From: Paulinella micropora | Lineage: Eukaryota; Cercozoa; Imbricatea; Euglyphida | Assembly (NCBI GenBank): GCA_009731375.1 | Contig: BJOX01000187.1 | Location: forward strand, 458,789 to 522,788 | Reading direction: 5' to 3' | DNA: 64,000 nt | In this document: one piece after another, positions 10,951-20,545 of the stretch | How positions within the stretch are numbered: position 1 is the stretch's first letter | How the letters are laid out: every line of letters starts with the position of its first letter | Notes under the pieces: model-generated | Seen by the model: the letters and a program-made list of their open reading frames with translations, nothing else | The model's database searches: none | What the model was told of the DNA's origin: nothing | Position numbers and translations under genes: made by a program

Positions 10951-11820
10951 ATGGCCGGTCAGTTTGGCTATGAACATTTTATTTCAATACCCATATTGAA
11001 CCTGGGCAAACTACCTTACAAAACAAAAGGTGAGAAGCTCCATTCAAAGTCAATTGGAGTGCAAACAGAAAAGTCCTTCATTCAATGGCTAACGCCAAAA
11101 ATGAATTTAAAAACGACCAGCTTACATGCAACACTTCAAAGCAAACAAGACATACAAGCCACACACTTCGCAGTCTCTCCCAATACGAGAACGCAGAAAA
11201 GCAAAACCATGTGTGTGCTCAATGGATGCTGGATGCTCAATGGATTGCACAATCGTATTGCCAATCTAACTTTATGGGTGGGGTGTAACGGTATCACTCA
11301 ACACTTTTCTCCCTCTTTGACCTCCCTTCTTGATCACTATGACAATAATGACAAGATCATGGTGACAAGATATGGAAAAGGAGGAGATAAAACAGATTCT
11401 GACTATATGAACAGGGTTTACCGCAACACAAAACTATATGAGCCAAATGAACGAGCACAACAAACACAACGACAGTCACACTCGTCTCTAACTTGGACTG
11501 GGGCATATTGTCGTTTATCCTCCTCTCTAGCCAAAGACGTATTATTATTAAATAGACAACCATGGGCCTTGCGAATTGACTCAAGAGGAGCAGTTCTTGA
11601 CAAGGCAGTTAATGTCGAAAAGCTATGGTACCATCCAACAGCATGGGAACGTGATATGAAGAAAGCAAGCAGACAGCAGGCAATACACGTATGGGCACAG
11701 ACTCAACAAATGCCTCACTGGAAAATCAAAGAAAGAATTGCGTCTATTGTCAGATCTCGACTTCTACGTTACCCAGAGATCCTCAAGAGCTCTAACTATA
11801 CTATGAAAATGCGTTCATAG
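10951..11820 (+). CDS. PLE central region, between nuclease and RT
   Basis: 289 codons, basic, with WTGAYCRLSSSLAKDVLLL and MPHWKIKERIASIVRSRLL. No defined domain is recognised. It probably links the GIY-YIG and RT parts of one polyprotein, split by indels. Confidence 0.5.
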   Translation: MAGQFGYEHFISIPILNLGKLPYKTKGEKLHSKSIGVQTEKSFIQWLTPKMNLKTTSLHATLQSKQDIQATHFAVSPNTRTQKSKTMCVLNGCWMLNGLHNRIANLTLWVGCNGITQHFSPSLTSLLDHYDNNDKIMVTRYGKGGDKTDSDYMNRVYRNTKLYEPNERAQQTQRQSHSSLTWTGAYCRLSSSLAKDVLLLNRQPWALRIDSRGAVLDKAVNVEKLWYHPTAWERDMKKASRQQAIHVWAQTQQMPHWKIKERIASIVRSRLLRYPEILKSSNYTMKMRS

Positions 11821-11879
11821 AACACCTACCCAGAAAGGAGCTCAAAGCAATACCAGCAATCATTCTGCAACACGTCACC

Positions 11880-12338
11880 ATGCCACAACAAACACGGATG
11901 TCTGTACTATCACTTGCAAAGATAGTACAAAAGAACTCACCATCTACTGCGAACTCTTTGATAAACATTCACATGTGGATTGACGGTTTCGACAAAAACA
12001 AAAACCAGTTCTGGGTAGAATGCCCTGTTATGCTATGGCAAAGGTTGAAACAAGAAGTGGTAGAATCCCCGTGTTTCAAAGCAGTCAGCATGACAGAACA
12101 ACAGATTTTACGCAAGTACAGACACGAATACAATAAAAGAAATCTCGGTCGCTTTGCTCCGTTGAATAAGAAAAGAAGTTATGACATCTCCAAAGGACAA
12201 AGATCCGGAAAACAAAACACGATTAATTTGTATTCAGTCTCGCTCACAAGGGCGAAAGACACTAAAATACGCGGCCAAAGCCTTAAACTTTCTCGTTATG
12301 CAAGTCACAAAATACTTGCCAAACTTCAATCTCAATAA
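11880..12338 (+). CDS. PLE pre-RT region
   Basis: 152 codons, including NSLINIHMWIDGFDKNKNQF and VECPVMLWQRLKQEVVESP. It overlaps in another frame with the RT-bearing segment, consistent with a frameshift near 12200-12300. Confidence 0.5.
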   Translation: MPQQTRMSVLSLAKIVQKNSPSTANSLINIHMWIDGFDKNKNQFWVECPVMLWQRLKQEVVESPCFKAVSMTEQQILRKYRHEYNKRNLGRFAPLNKKRSYDISKGQRSGKQNTINLYSVSLTRAKDTKIRGQSLKLSRYASHKILAKLQSQ

Positions 12339-12714
12339 GCTTTCAGATCTCAAAGGAAAAATGAAAAAAGCCCAGTCTTTGTTTCAGAAATTAGAAAAGA
12401 ATTTGAACGTCGAATTAAATGCTCAAGCTTTGTCATTTGATGTGAAACAATTGTTCACTTGGCTAGATAACAAAGAGATCATCATGTCTATCCACTGGCT
12501 TTTCATGATTTTACGTCATTATGAAGCCACTGGAAAAAGAGGAAAGCTTAGAGAGGAAAAAATACAAGTGTCAAAAACGTTGCGATTTGATGTGAATGGA
12601 AGGATGAAACATGATGTAGGTTGGTACCATAGTGCCTCACGAGACGACTATGTCGTCTCCAGTTTTCAGGACTTACTCGACATAGTCGAGATGGATCTGA
12701 ACAATACTTCATGA
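12181..12714 (+). CDS. PLE reverse transcriptase, motif A part
   Basis: 177 codons with LSFDVKQLFTWLDNKEII, the A motif carrying a catalytic aspartate in the form typical of Penelope-like and TERT-like RTs. A stop at 12712-12714 interrupts the domain. Confidence 0.75.
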   Translation: MTSPKDKDPENKTRLICIQSRSQGRKTLKYAAKALNFLVMQVTKYLPNFNLNKLSDLKGKMKKAQSLFQKLEKNLNVELNAQALSFDVKQLFTWLDNKEIIMSIHWLFMILRHYEATGKRGKLREEKIQVSKTLRFDVNGRMKHDVGWYHSASRDDYVVSSFQDLLDIVEMDLNNTS

Positions 12715-12929
12715 CGGGGAACGCTTGCTTTCAGCAAGTTAAAGGTTGCCCGATCGGAGGCTATCTTTCTTCCCCATTGGCCCAAATAAAATGTATTTTT
12801 GATGAGTTTAGATTTCTTACTGTACTACGTAGACAAAATCTATCTGAATTTGTATACGGCATTCGACAGGTTGACGATTTTAGAACGTCTGACACCCCAC
12901 ATACAGTCACTCAGGCATCTAGAATATGA
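12711..12929 (+). CDS. PLE reverse transcriptase, motifs B and C
   Basis: Contains QVKGCPIGGYLSSPLAQ (motif B) and YGIRQVDDF (motif C, the double aspartate). A shift to the next frame follows directly. Confidence 0.78.
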   Translation: MTGNACFQQVKGCPIGGYLSSPLAQIKCIFDEFRFLTVLRRQNLSEFVYGIRQVDDFRTSDTPHTVTQASRI

Positions 12930-13392
12930 ACACGCGCAACCCGTATATACGGGTGGTCTAGAGCTTGAAGAACAAGAAGTAGATGTTGACGAACGATTTT
13001 ATAAACTTGTTTTTGCTGGGAGTGACTTAAGAATTGGTAAGAAGTTATATTTTGGCTTTCATTCTCGCCCGCATTTCAAAAATTGGAAATTCTTTATTAG
13101 TAATAGTACAACATCATATCCACGCCTCCCACCATTATCGTCGTACACTGACTATAGAGTGAGAACGGCGACTATCAAAGGGATGCTTGGGATGTACCGA
13201 AATCAATCAACCAATAATGAGGTGTTGGAGGAAGCAGTATATCAACTTCTTTTCGAATGCAGATATCCGAAATCTATTTTCAAAAAATCGTTAAGGCAAC
13301 TATCATCAAGTTCTCCCAAACATGGGCTACGATTTACCAAAAGTTCTGTCATAGAGAAAACAAAGGTTTCAGTCACTTTCGTCATCTTTTGA
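12799..13392 (+). CDS. PLE RT thumb and C-terminal part
   Basis: The frame overlaps the motif B/C segment and then continues beyond it with GGLELEEQEVDVDERFYKLV, and ends in the Ser/Lys-rich SIFKKSLRQLSSSSPKHG before TGA, about 50 bp short of the right terminal repeat. No GIY-YIG follows, supporting the permuted order. Confidence 0.55.
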   Translation: MMSLDFLLYYVDKIYLNLYTAFDRLTILERLTPHIQSLRHLEYEHAQPVYTGGLELEEQEVDVDERFYKLVFAGSDLRIGKKLYFGFHSRPHFKNWKFFISNSTTSYPRLPPLSSYTDYRVRTATIKGMLGMYRNQSTNNEVLEEAVYQLLFECRYPKSIFKKSLRQLSSSSPKHGLRFTKSSVIEKTKVSVTFVIF

Positions 13393-13439
13393 CACAGTTT
13401 AACTCGAACAGCTTGGAACCAGTGGGCACTTTTAAAAGG

Positions 13440-13775
13440 CTACTATGGCAGTAACCCTGCCTCCTTTTATTCTACTAGCTCACCGGTGTACAAGCAAATA
13501 ATTTTAACTTTAATAATATAAACTGACATGTGGAAGATAAATACATTTGACTTTCCACAAGTAATCAATGTCAAAAATAAGTACTATCGGTCAGGTCAAC
13601 AACAAAATTATAACAATCAGGCCGAGACAATTTCAAGTACTAAATATAAAAAATGAGCAATACTAGTTCGACTTTCAAGTTTTCGTTTTATTCATTAAAA
13701 GGCAAGAGGCGACCAGCTGTCTAAGTTGACAGCCTGACCCTCTGACTTACTAGCTACTGTATATTGTATTCAAGT
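13440..13775 (+). repeat. Right terminal direct repeat (pseudo-LTR)
   Basis: 336 bp, matching the left repeat from CTACTATGGCAG to TTCAAGT. The divergence visible by eye is modest, suggesting an older but not ancient insertion. Confidence 0.9.
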
Positions 13776-14440
13776 TAACTTCAAGGCAAACTGTATTTTT
13801 TACAAGGAACTTTGACACTGCTCCGATTCATGAGGAACTCTACCCATACTCCTGACCTAAACTTCACTTCGTAACCAACTTATCAATGAACCGACAATTC
13901 TCATGTAATACGATACAATTTAATCCAATATATCTTACTTTTTACTTTTTACCAGTATTTTCTCACCCCAGGTGCACTGGAAAAATTCCTTTTTACTTTA
14001 GCAATTTCCTTTTTTGTCTGAATCAACTTGTATTCTTCCCACTGGCATTGGACAATTAATTAGACCCTTCCTCCTTAGCTATGTCCATATTGCTATTTGG
14101 TATGTTAGCATTATACGTTACGGTAAGTAGTATTATTAGTTGTTAATACAGTCATTTAGAGTACCTTTTCTGGTACTGGTGGCACTAGCTTTTTACCATT
14201 ACCATTATTGCCCATATCAGGCCGTTTCGTGAGTCATTTTCTGGAGGTACATCTTTTGTGTGACGTCGTCAGTTAAACTGGCGGGAATTGTTCAGTATTT
14301 TTAAATTCTTTTGCATGGGAAGCAGTTGGCCGGTAGGAGAGGGACGCCCCGAGTTCCGGTCGCCGTTTGCAGAAGTCGCGAGGGTTTTCTCCCAACGGGT
14401 TATCGAGCCTTGGAGCGTGACCTGTGCAACGGATCGCAGA
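13776..14440. other. Intergenic, AT-rich
   Basis: Low-copy AT-rich DNA between the PLE and the GC-richer Copia-type element. I see no gene or repeat boundary. The change to GC-rich sequence near 14300 marks the approximate edge of the next element. Confidence 0.5.
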
Positions 14441-14677
14441 GGAGAACCTTCGTTAAAGGGGTGAGGGGTCCACCTTAAGTGACCCCATTACAGGAAAGTG
14501 CGCATTTTCAATTGTGTGGATACAGCTGATCACTGTAGACACTACCCACGCCCTGCTCTGCTGGTGTGTAGTGCAAGGGCAAGGTGGGGGACAGGACAGA
14601 GAGACAGACACCGAAGCGTACAGGTCGCATTGTGGGAGGGGTGAGCCTCGTAAAGGTGTTGTGCATTTGTCAGTTCT

Positions 14678-14957
14678 GTGACGTGGCCAGTTGTGCTTGC
14701 CGTGGTGCCAGTCGGGATTGAGCACCCGCTACCACGGACACAACAAGTTGCAAGGCCAGAGTACAAAGCAGTAGACCAGTTGTGCTTTGCCGTGGTGCCA
14801 GTCGGGATTGAGCACCCGCTACCACGAGACACAACAGTTTACCTTGCAAAGTTATTGTTGAGCAGTAGGCCAGTTGTGCTTTGCCGTGGTGACAGGCGGG
14901 ATTGAGCACCCACTGCCCACGGGACACAACAGCTTACCTTGCAAAGTTATTGTTGCA
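14678..14957 (+). repeat. Three hairpin-bearing direct repeats in the Copia leader
   Basis: Three copies, about 100 bp apart, of CCAGTTGTGCTTTGCCGTGG followed by GGGATTGAGCACCC and an arm complementary to CCGTGGT. Each could fold as a stem-loop. They may be leader or LTR-internal structure. Confidence 0.7.
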
Positions 14958-15255
14958 TTCGTACTGCATCATCGCATCTACTCCTTGTGTCGCTGTTGTG
15001 ACTGTGTGAGGAGTGAGAGAGAGGTGTGGTGAGGTCGTGTGCTCTGAAGAACCGTGCATTGGACATGAGGGGAGGAGCGAAAGGTAAGTGTTTAGGTGGT
15101 TGTAAAAAAACAACTACAAACCTAGTAGGTTGAAGAACTGACTTTAAATTGCAGATAGAGCTGCTAGTAGGTGGAAAGCTATCATAGGTGGTAGCTGAGG
15201 TAGCCTCTGAGTCAGTGTAGTTTGAGCAATAGAGTCAGTGGTAACACACGTGGTT

Positions 15256-15257
<2 letters not shown>

Positions 15258-15331
<74 letters not shown>

Positions 15332-15347
15332 GGGGTGNNNNNNNNNN
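15258..15347. repeat. (GA)n repeat and assembly gap
   Basis: GA dinucleotide run ending in a ten-base N gap (15338-15347), inside the Copia leader upstream of gag. Confidence 0.95.
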
Positions 15348-15553
15348 GTGTGTGTGTGAGTCTGCTCGTGGGCTCTGTTGTGTTCTCTCTGTGTGGGATT
15401 GTGTGTGGTTGCTTGCCTGTGTCTGTGCCATCAGAACAGCGTAAGCATAGCGTGACCCTATCTCTGTTTGGCAAGTAGAGAGCATAGCTGTGTGCTGTGT
15501 GTAAGTGTGTGTGTGTGGAGTGTGTGTCTGTTCGAGACTGACGGTGGTTAGCA

Positions 15554-16093
15554 ATGACTACTAGTAAGACAGACAATAAGATTACGTATACGTTCACTGG
15601 CAAAGAGGCATGGATCCTATTGCATAGGCAGGTAGTGCAAAGCTGTAATGCTAAGGCCCCTAAGGAAGTGCTGCAGGGTGCTGACGCCCACAAACAATAT
15701 GTACATCGCGAAAACGTATTAGGAATACAGCTTAAGGGTAGGGAGGTGCCCCCCTTTATACTAGCTTGGGAAGAGGTAGCAGAGTGGAATGATTGGGCTG
15801 ACTTGGACGAAGAAGTAGTAAAGGAATACTTCGAGGACAAAGCCAAGGGTCCTACTCGCCTGTGGCCTATGCCCAACCCCAAACCGAAAGCTTCAAACCT
15901 TGAGGAGGCGTTAGGGATAGAGGAAGAACAGAAAACCCCAGCCAAGAGTTACAAACCGGTATTTGGCCGTCCGAAGGACAAACCAACCACTAGGAGGAGG
16001 AAGATGAAGACCGGCATACCTCTGACCTCTACTCTAGTGGGTATGCTAGCACTGACAAACCTAGGCTGTCAACTGGCAAGGGCTCAGACTTAG
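15554..16093 (+). CDS. Copia-type gag, N-terminal fragment
   Basis: 179 codons beginning MTTSKTDNKITYTFTGKEAW. Position and the aromatic/acidic helical composition (FILAWEEVAEWNDWADLDEE) fit the capsid part of a Copia gag. It ends in a frameshift; the next fragment continues at 16195. Confidence 0.6.
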   Translation: MTTSKTDNKITYTFTGKEAWILLHRQVVQSCNAKAPKEVLQGADAHKQYVHRENVLGIQLKGREVPPFILAWEEVAEWNDWADLDEEVVKEYFEDKAKGPTRLWPMPNPKPKASNLEEALGIEEEQKTPAKSYKPVFGRPKDKPTTRRRKMKTGIPLTSTLVGMLALTNLGCQLARAQT

Positions 16094-16194
16094 AGGGCGA
16101 CAGCAAGAGTGGGGCCTCCCGAGGACAGACGGACCCCTCTAAGGTCAAAACCCCACTAGGGGGTGCTGATCGTGCTGCCGCACTGACACGACAG

Positions 16195-16563
16195 GTGATG
16201 GCCTATGACGCTAGTGTACTTGCTGAGATGAGCAAGCAAAAGGAGGTGTTCAATATCATCTATGACATGCTCGGGAGTGAGGCGAAGAGTCTAGTGCGTG
16301 ACTCAGCTGATCCGGAGAAACTGACCTTTGGCCAAAACCCTAAAGCACTGTGGGACAGACTGCTAGCCCGGTACAAGAAAGCTGACCCCTCTGATGTTCA
16401 GAACAAGGTGAAGGAACTGAGTGACTTCCTCTTTACGAGTAAGCAACAGTACGTCGGTCTGTGTGTAGACTTGAACGCTAGGAGAGACTGGTTGGCCGAC
16501 TATGGCCAAGCCCCAACCGCAGCAAATAGTGAAGGACGCGTTAGTGGGCCCAAAGCAATCTGA
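16195..16563 (+). CDS. Copia-type gag, middle fragment
   Basis: 122 codons including EAKSLVRDSADPEKLTFGQN and ALWDRLLARYKK, resembling the capsid helix with 'LWxxLxxxY' seen in UBN2-type gag proteins of Copia elements. Confidence 0.65.
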   Translation: MMAYDASVLAEMSKQKEVFNIIYDMLGSEAKSLVRDSADPEKLTFGQNPKALWDRLLARYKKADPSDVQNKVKELSDFLFTSKQQYVGLCVDLNARRDWLADYGQAPTAANSEGRVSGPKAI

Positions 16564-16915
16564 CTCTAGGGTAAAGAAAGCTTGGCAAGTCTGGGTTGAA
16601 ATGGCTGAACTGAATCGAAAGCAGTTCAAGTGGGACTTCGCCTCGTGGTGGAAGTTCGTGCAAGATCGTGCCCTTGAGCTAGACAAGAAGTTTGACCGGG
16701 CCAAAGTGACTAGCTCCACGGAAAAAGGTTTGGCACCTCGCAAGGCAGGGAAAGGGAAACCCAAGGACGAGTGCTGGCTCTTCAGCAAGGAAGGCAAATG
16801 CACTCGTGGGGCCTCCTGCCGCTACCTCCATGTTGGAGGGAAGGTGAGAGGGGTGTGTTTCTTGTGGGACGGGGAGTGTAGATGGGCCGGTTGTGCGGGG
16901 GCAAACATAAGTTGA
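16502..16915 (+). CDS. Copia-type gag C-terminus with CCCH zinc finger
   Basis: 137 codons. CWLFSKEGKCTRGASCRYLH is a C-x8-C-x5-C-x3-H finger, unlike the CCHC knuckle usual in Copia gag. A second cysteine cluster (CFLWDGECRWAGC) follows. It is probably an RNA-binding nucleocapsid part. Confidence 0.7.
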   Translation: MAKPQPQQIVKDALVGPKQSDSRVKKAWQVWVEMAELNRKQFKWDFASWWKFVQDRALELDKKFDRAKVTSSTEKGLAPRKAGKGKPKDECWLFSKEGKCTRGASCRYLHVGGKVRGVCFLWDGECRWAGCAGANIS

Positions 16916-17235
16916 GCAAGTGCCCGGACAAAGGCCGAAAGGAGAAGGGGGAGGCCGCAAAGGGCTCTAACGTGGGTAGTGATCGCGACGACTCCGAGGA
17001 TGAGGAGTCGGGCGTTGCCTTAGCCCAGATGGTGAAGTTCCTAACCGGCAAGTCGAAAGACAAAACCCTTATGGCTAAACCCGGGGTTGCAAACCTTCCT
17101 GAACCGATCATACCCCCGGAAGACGAGAACAGTCTTGAGATCTTGCTTGAGGATGATGCCGACATAGATAAGATGAATGAGGGGCGGTGCCATGGAGTGG
17201 CGAAAGGAAAGCGCCGGTGCGTAGCCCGGTTGTAG
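16882..17235 (+). CDS. Copia polyprotein linker (acidic)
   Basis: 117 codons rich in Asp/Glu/Lys (GSDRDDSEDEESGVALAQMV). A gag-pol spacer in a different frame from its neighbours. Confidence 0.45.
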   Translation: MGRLCGGKHKLSKCPDKGRKEKGEAAKGSNVGSDRDDSEDEESGVALAQMVKFLTGKSKDKTLMAKPGVANLPEPIIPPEDENSLEILLEDDADIDKMNEGRCHGVAKGKRRCVARL

Positions 17236-17356
17236 CCCGGTTAAGGACCTGGAATCTCCCTTCAACAGCCTTAGGATTAAGGCAGCCACTCTCATCGATA
17301 GCAACTATTGCGTTGAGCATCAGTACCAGCGAGCAAAGCAAGAGAGAGAAAATGCC

Positions 17357-18145
17357 TTGCGCCGGTGGGCAGCCGACATAGCCCGAAGGGATCATCTAGC
17401 TCTAATGTGCGAGATGGGAGAACGGAGGTTAGAAGCCCAAATCAAAAGTGGGAGTCATCCCCTAACGGTTGAGGCCATAGTGAGATACGAAGCCGCGAAG
17501 CGGGGTATCCCGTGGAACCGGTCCCTCTTGCCCATCATCCACTATGCAAAGCCCCGTGAACCCGGACAGTTCACCGAGTGGGTCATTAGCCGACAACCGG
17601 TAACATGGGAGGCGTCTGGTGTACCCTCATGGCGTAAGGTGTACCGCCAACATGAACCTCAGGCCGGTGCACAAGCGAAGCATATGTACTTCAGAGGTGG
17701 GGTATCCCTCTCTCGTGGGGGAGTTGTGCCCCCGCCAGTAGCATCGGTGCCGGTACGTGCCCAAGAGGTGAAGGGTACTCCCCTCCGTCCGGTAGTGCCC
17801 AACCCCCGTGGAGAAAGTAAGGGTAGACCTAGAGGGGCGAGCGAGTCGTCAGCGGTACCTGCCCCGAAGGTCGAGATTGGTTCAAAGGCCGAGCCGGCTG
17901 AGGCTGGTAGTGGTATCATGAGCCAAAACCTGGAAATCTTTACTCAAAGCAAAAAGGGAAAAGGTACATGGGGTGAAGGTGAGGCCCGGCCGGAGGACTA
18001 CCAACCCGATGGTTTGGCGGACGTGGAAGACGAGCCTCCGGAGATGCAGTCCGAGGCCGATCCTTCCTCGGAATCCGACGGAGAGGGGGGCGTGAAGGTG
18101 AAGAGTCCCCGGCTAGAGATGGGGACGTGGGTAGAGCTCCGGTAA
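17357..18145 (+). CDS. Copia polyprotein spacer, Pro/Gly/Ser-rich
   Basis: 262 codons of mostly low-complexity spacer after an initial helical part (IARRDHLALMCEMGERRLEA). No catalytic motif. It overlaps the protease-bearing frame at its 3' end, marking a frameshift near 18130. Confidence 0.45.
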   Translation: MRRWAADIARRDHLALMCEMGERRLEAQIKSGSHPLTVEAIVRYEAAKRGIPWNRSLLPIIHYAKPREPGQFTEWVISRQPVTWEASGVPSWRKVYRQHEPQAGAQAKHMYFRGGVSLSRGGVVPPPVASVPVRAQEVKGTPLRPVVPNPRGESKGRPRGASESSAVPAPKVEIGSKAEPAEAGSGIMSQNLEIFTQSKKGKGTWGEGEARPEDYQPDGLADVEDEPPEMQSEADPSSESDGEGGVKVKSPRLEMGTWVELR

Positions 18146-19377
18146 GGGTGCCGTCCCCAATAGGTCCCGACCCTAGTGTTGATGCAGACCCCGGTGGTGG
18201 GGATGCTACCGCCGGGACCGATAGCAATCCGGTGACTACGCCCTCCACCAGCCCAAGCAATTGGCGTAGCTCCGTGGGCGCTCGTGCGTTTGGCTTCCTT
18301 GAGACGGTCAGAGCCTCAGTGAGTGGGATGCCCTGGTTTGCGTCCCATGCTAAGACGGTACCCCATGCAGACCGAAAGGTGACGTCCCTGTTACCCCCTA
18401 CTACTAGTACCGGTCCGTCTACGGTCCCCTCAACCTTAGCTGAGCCTGATAGTCCTACCCGACTAGGTACCGGAGAGCGAGAGAGTCGACAACGAGCCGT
18501 GGCAGAGCAGGAAGAGGAGATGCGCCGGTTGCATCGTCCGGCGTTGAGCGGTGAGGAAAAAAAAGATGACGCTCACTTCCGGAACAGGTGGGGAGAGTGG
18601 ACTAGGCTGTTGTACGACTGGGCGCAGGGGAGTGAGTATCCCATGAACAAGCCTAGATGGCCGAGACATTGGGCCGTAGAAGGAGCAGCAGCAAATAGTG
18701 CCGCTGGGTTTCAACCTCGTACTAGGCCGTTCAGAGTCCGAGAAAGGGTGGTGGGCGGTGAGAGCGTACTAGTGAAGGAATACGCAAGTTTGCCGGAAGC
18801 CGAGGGAGAAGCTGACCCGGTTGACGACCTAGTTCGTTTCATGACCGAACGCGGATCGATGGCTAAGGGTATTCGGCTAGCAGAACAGGCCCTCCTAGGA
18901 CGGAGTGCGGACAAAGACCCCATGTTCGATTCGGGAGCTACGTTGCACTTTGTGCCGGCCGGAGCTGAACAACGTTTGTTCAACATTCAGCGCGGGATGA
19001 AACGGGTAGACACGCTCAACGGGGAGACCACCGTGACTAAGAAGGGCTCGTTAGACATGACGACCGTGAACGGAAAGGGGGAAAAGAACAGGTTGCATCT
19101 AGGTAGTGTGTGGGTTAGCCCCAACATAGATAAAACCTTAGTCTCCGGTCCTCAGTTAGCTAAGGAAGGGTGCAGTGTAGTTCTCAATAAGAAAGGAGAC
19201 TATATCACCAAGGCCCGGATACCGGACATTTCCCCTGAACTTAAGGCCGGGGTCATTTACCTTGACGCCAAGGACAAGGTGTGGCGTTTTGTGACGTCCA
19301 CCAACCAAGAGCTGGCTGTGGATAAGGTTGAGGCTAGAGCTTTCTTGGGAAAGAGATGGCTAAGGTCACGGAGTTGA
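18127..19377 (+). CDS. Copia-type aspartic protease and pre-integrase region
   Basis: 416 codons. The retropepsin site DPMFDSGATLHFVP lies near residue 268, in the Copia form D-S-G-A. The C-terminal part (SPELKAGVIYLDAKDKVWRF) fits the gag-pre-integrase segment. The frame then shifts into 19356. Confidence 0.8.
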   Translation: MGRAPVRVPSPIGPDPSVDADPGGGDATAGTDSNPVTTPSTSPSNWRSSVGARAFGFLETVRASVSGMPWFASHAKTVPHADRKVTSLLPPTTSTGPSTVPSTLAEPDSPTRLGTGERESRQRAVAEQEEEMRRLHRPALSGEEKKDDAHFRNRWGEWTRLLYDWAQGSEYPMNKPRWPRHWAVEGAAANSAAGFQPRTRPFRVRERVVGGESVLVKEYASLPEAEGEADPVDDLVRFMTERGSMAKGIRLAEQALLGRSADKDPMFDSGATLHFVPAGAEQRLFNIQRGMKRVDTLNGETTVTKKGSLDMTTVNGKGEKNRLHLGSVWVSPNIDKTLVSGPQLAKEGCSVVLNKKGDYITKARIPDISPELKAGVIYLDAKDKVWRFVTSTNQELAVDKVEARAFLGKRWLRSRS

Positions 19378-20384
19378 GTAGTGAGCAACTTCATCAGAAG
19401 TTCGGAGGGCCCGGAAGCAATATGCAGCGCCTCATCAGTGAAGCGTACGGGATCAAGATAGTGGGTGACAAAGCCCATGAGCAAGCGGTAAAAGAGTGTA
19501 AGGAGTGTCCAGCCGCAAAAGGAGGAAAAGTGAACCACCCGGCAACCAATCAGTTGACACAAGTAGGGAAGTTCGAAGCCGTGGCGTTCGACAAGTCCGG
19601 GTGGTCACGCAAACCCCTCTATGGGGGGTTTTAGTACGGCATGGTGGGAATCGAGGCTAACACCGGGTATGCGATCGGCCTCCTTCTAAAGGATGGCACC
19701 GCGGCACCACAAGTGCGTTTCATGCGGGAATGCATAAACTTCCTTGAGACGCAAAGCGGCAAGAAGGTGAAGGAAGTTCGGGTGGACGGGGAGCATATCT
19801 CAGCTGACTTCAAGGAGCTGGTCCGGGACAAGGGAGTGAGGAAGAGGATCAACACCCTCAACGAACACAACAAGAACGCCTATGCTGAAGTGTCCCAACG
19901 TGACTTTTGGCGCAAAGCGCGCCATAACCTGGTTAAGGCTCAGCTACCCTATGAACTCTTGGGATATGCGTGGCAGCACGCTATCCTCTTGCACAACCTT
20001 TCACCAAAACGATCCGGTGGTGAGGTCCGGATGTTTGAGCTTATGCCCCGTGAAAGGAAGGTGAATTGGATAGCTTACCTTCATCCTTTTGGGTGTCTAT
20101 GCCACATGGTCATCGAGGGCAGGTTAGGACATGACGAGAGCCGGACGCACATGGCCGCCTGGTTAGGGCTGAGTTCGGAGTACTCCGCACACTTGATCCT
20201 GTGTGAAGGTAGGGTGTTCCCATGGCGAAACGTCAATAACTTTGACGACAACAAGCCGGCCTGGCCTTTGTTGCAACCCTTCTGGGAGAAGAAGGGCATG
20301 AGCTTGGAGCCGTTCAAGGGAGACCCGTTAGTGGAAGACGCCGCCTTGAGCAGCTGTTTGTCCCAAAGCCCCGGGTGGGGGTGA
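19356..20384 (+). CDS. Copia-type integrase (amber stop inside)
   Basis: Zinc-binding part ELSSEQLHQKFGGPG ... CKECPAAKG, then the core with first Asp in FDKSGW, second in VRVDGEHIS and the Glu in NEHNKNAYAE, followed by the family motif HPFGCLCHMV. A TAG at 19632-19634 interrupts one continuous frame just after the first Asp. A further acidic linker continues in another frame to about 20542. Confidence 0.82.
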
Positions 20385-20545
20385 CCGATCCCGGTGAAGG
20401 TAAGAAGGCCCCGGATCAGGGGGAACTTGACAACTCCGATTCCGACGGCGAAGTGGAGGAAGCGACCTCTGAACAGGAAGCAGTGAAAGCCGAGGAAGAA
20501 GCCCCCGATCCCGACCCGGAAACAATAGGGGAGTTGAAGTGAAGG

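Larger units (their letters stand above)
8722..13775 (+). mobile_element. Penelope-like retroelement with N-terminal GIY-YIG nuclease (decayed)
   Basis: Direct terminal repeats (8722-9062 and 13440-13775) enclose a basic ORF, a second unrecognised ORF, a GIY-YIG-type nuclease and a reverse transcriptase with Penelope-like motifs: DVKQLFTWL (A), QVKGCPIGGYLSSPLAQ (B), RQVDDF (C). GIY-YIG before RT is the permuted order described for the Naiad/Chlamys group; classical Penelope has it C-terminal. Several frameshifts split the coding region, so it is probably inactive. Flanks are AT-rich and no target-site duplication was established. Confidence 0.82.

Noticed and set aside
14700-14730. Primer-binding site in TGGTGCCAGTCGGGATTGAG
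   Set aside because: It looks like the complement of a tRNA 3' end, but it occurs three times in tandem and the implied T-arm does not pair, so it is better read as a hairpin repeat.
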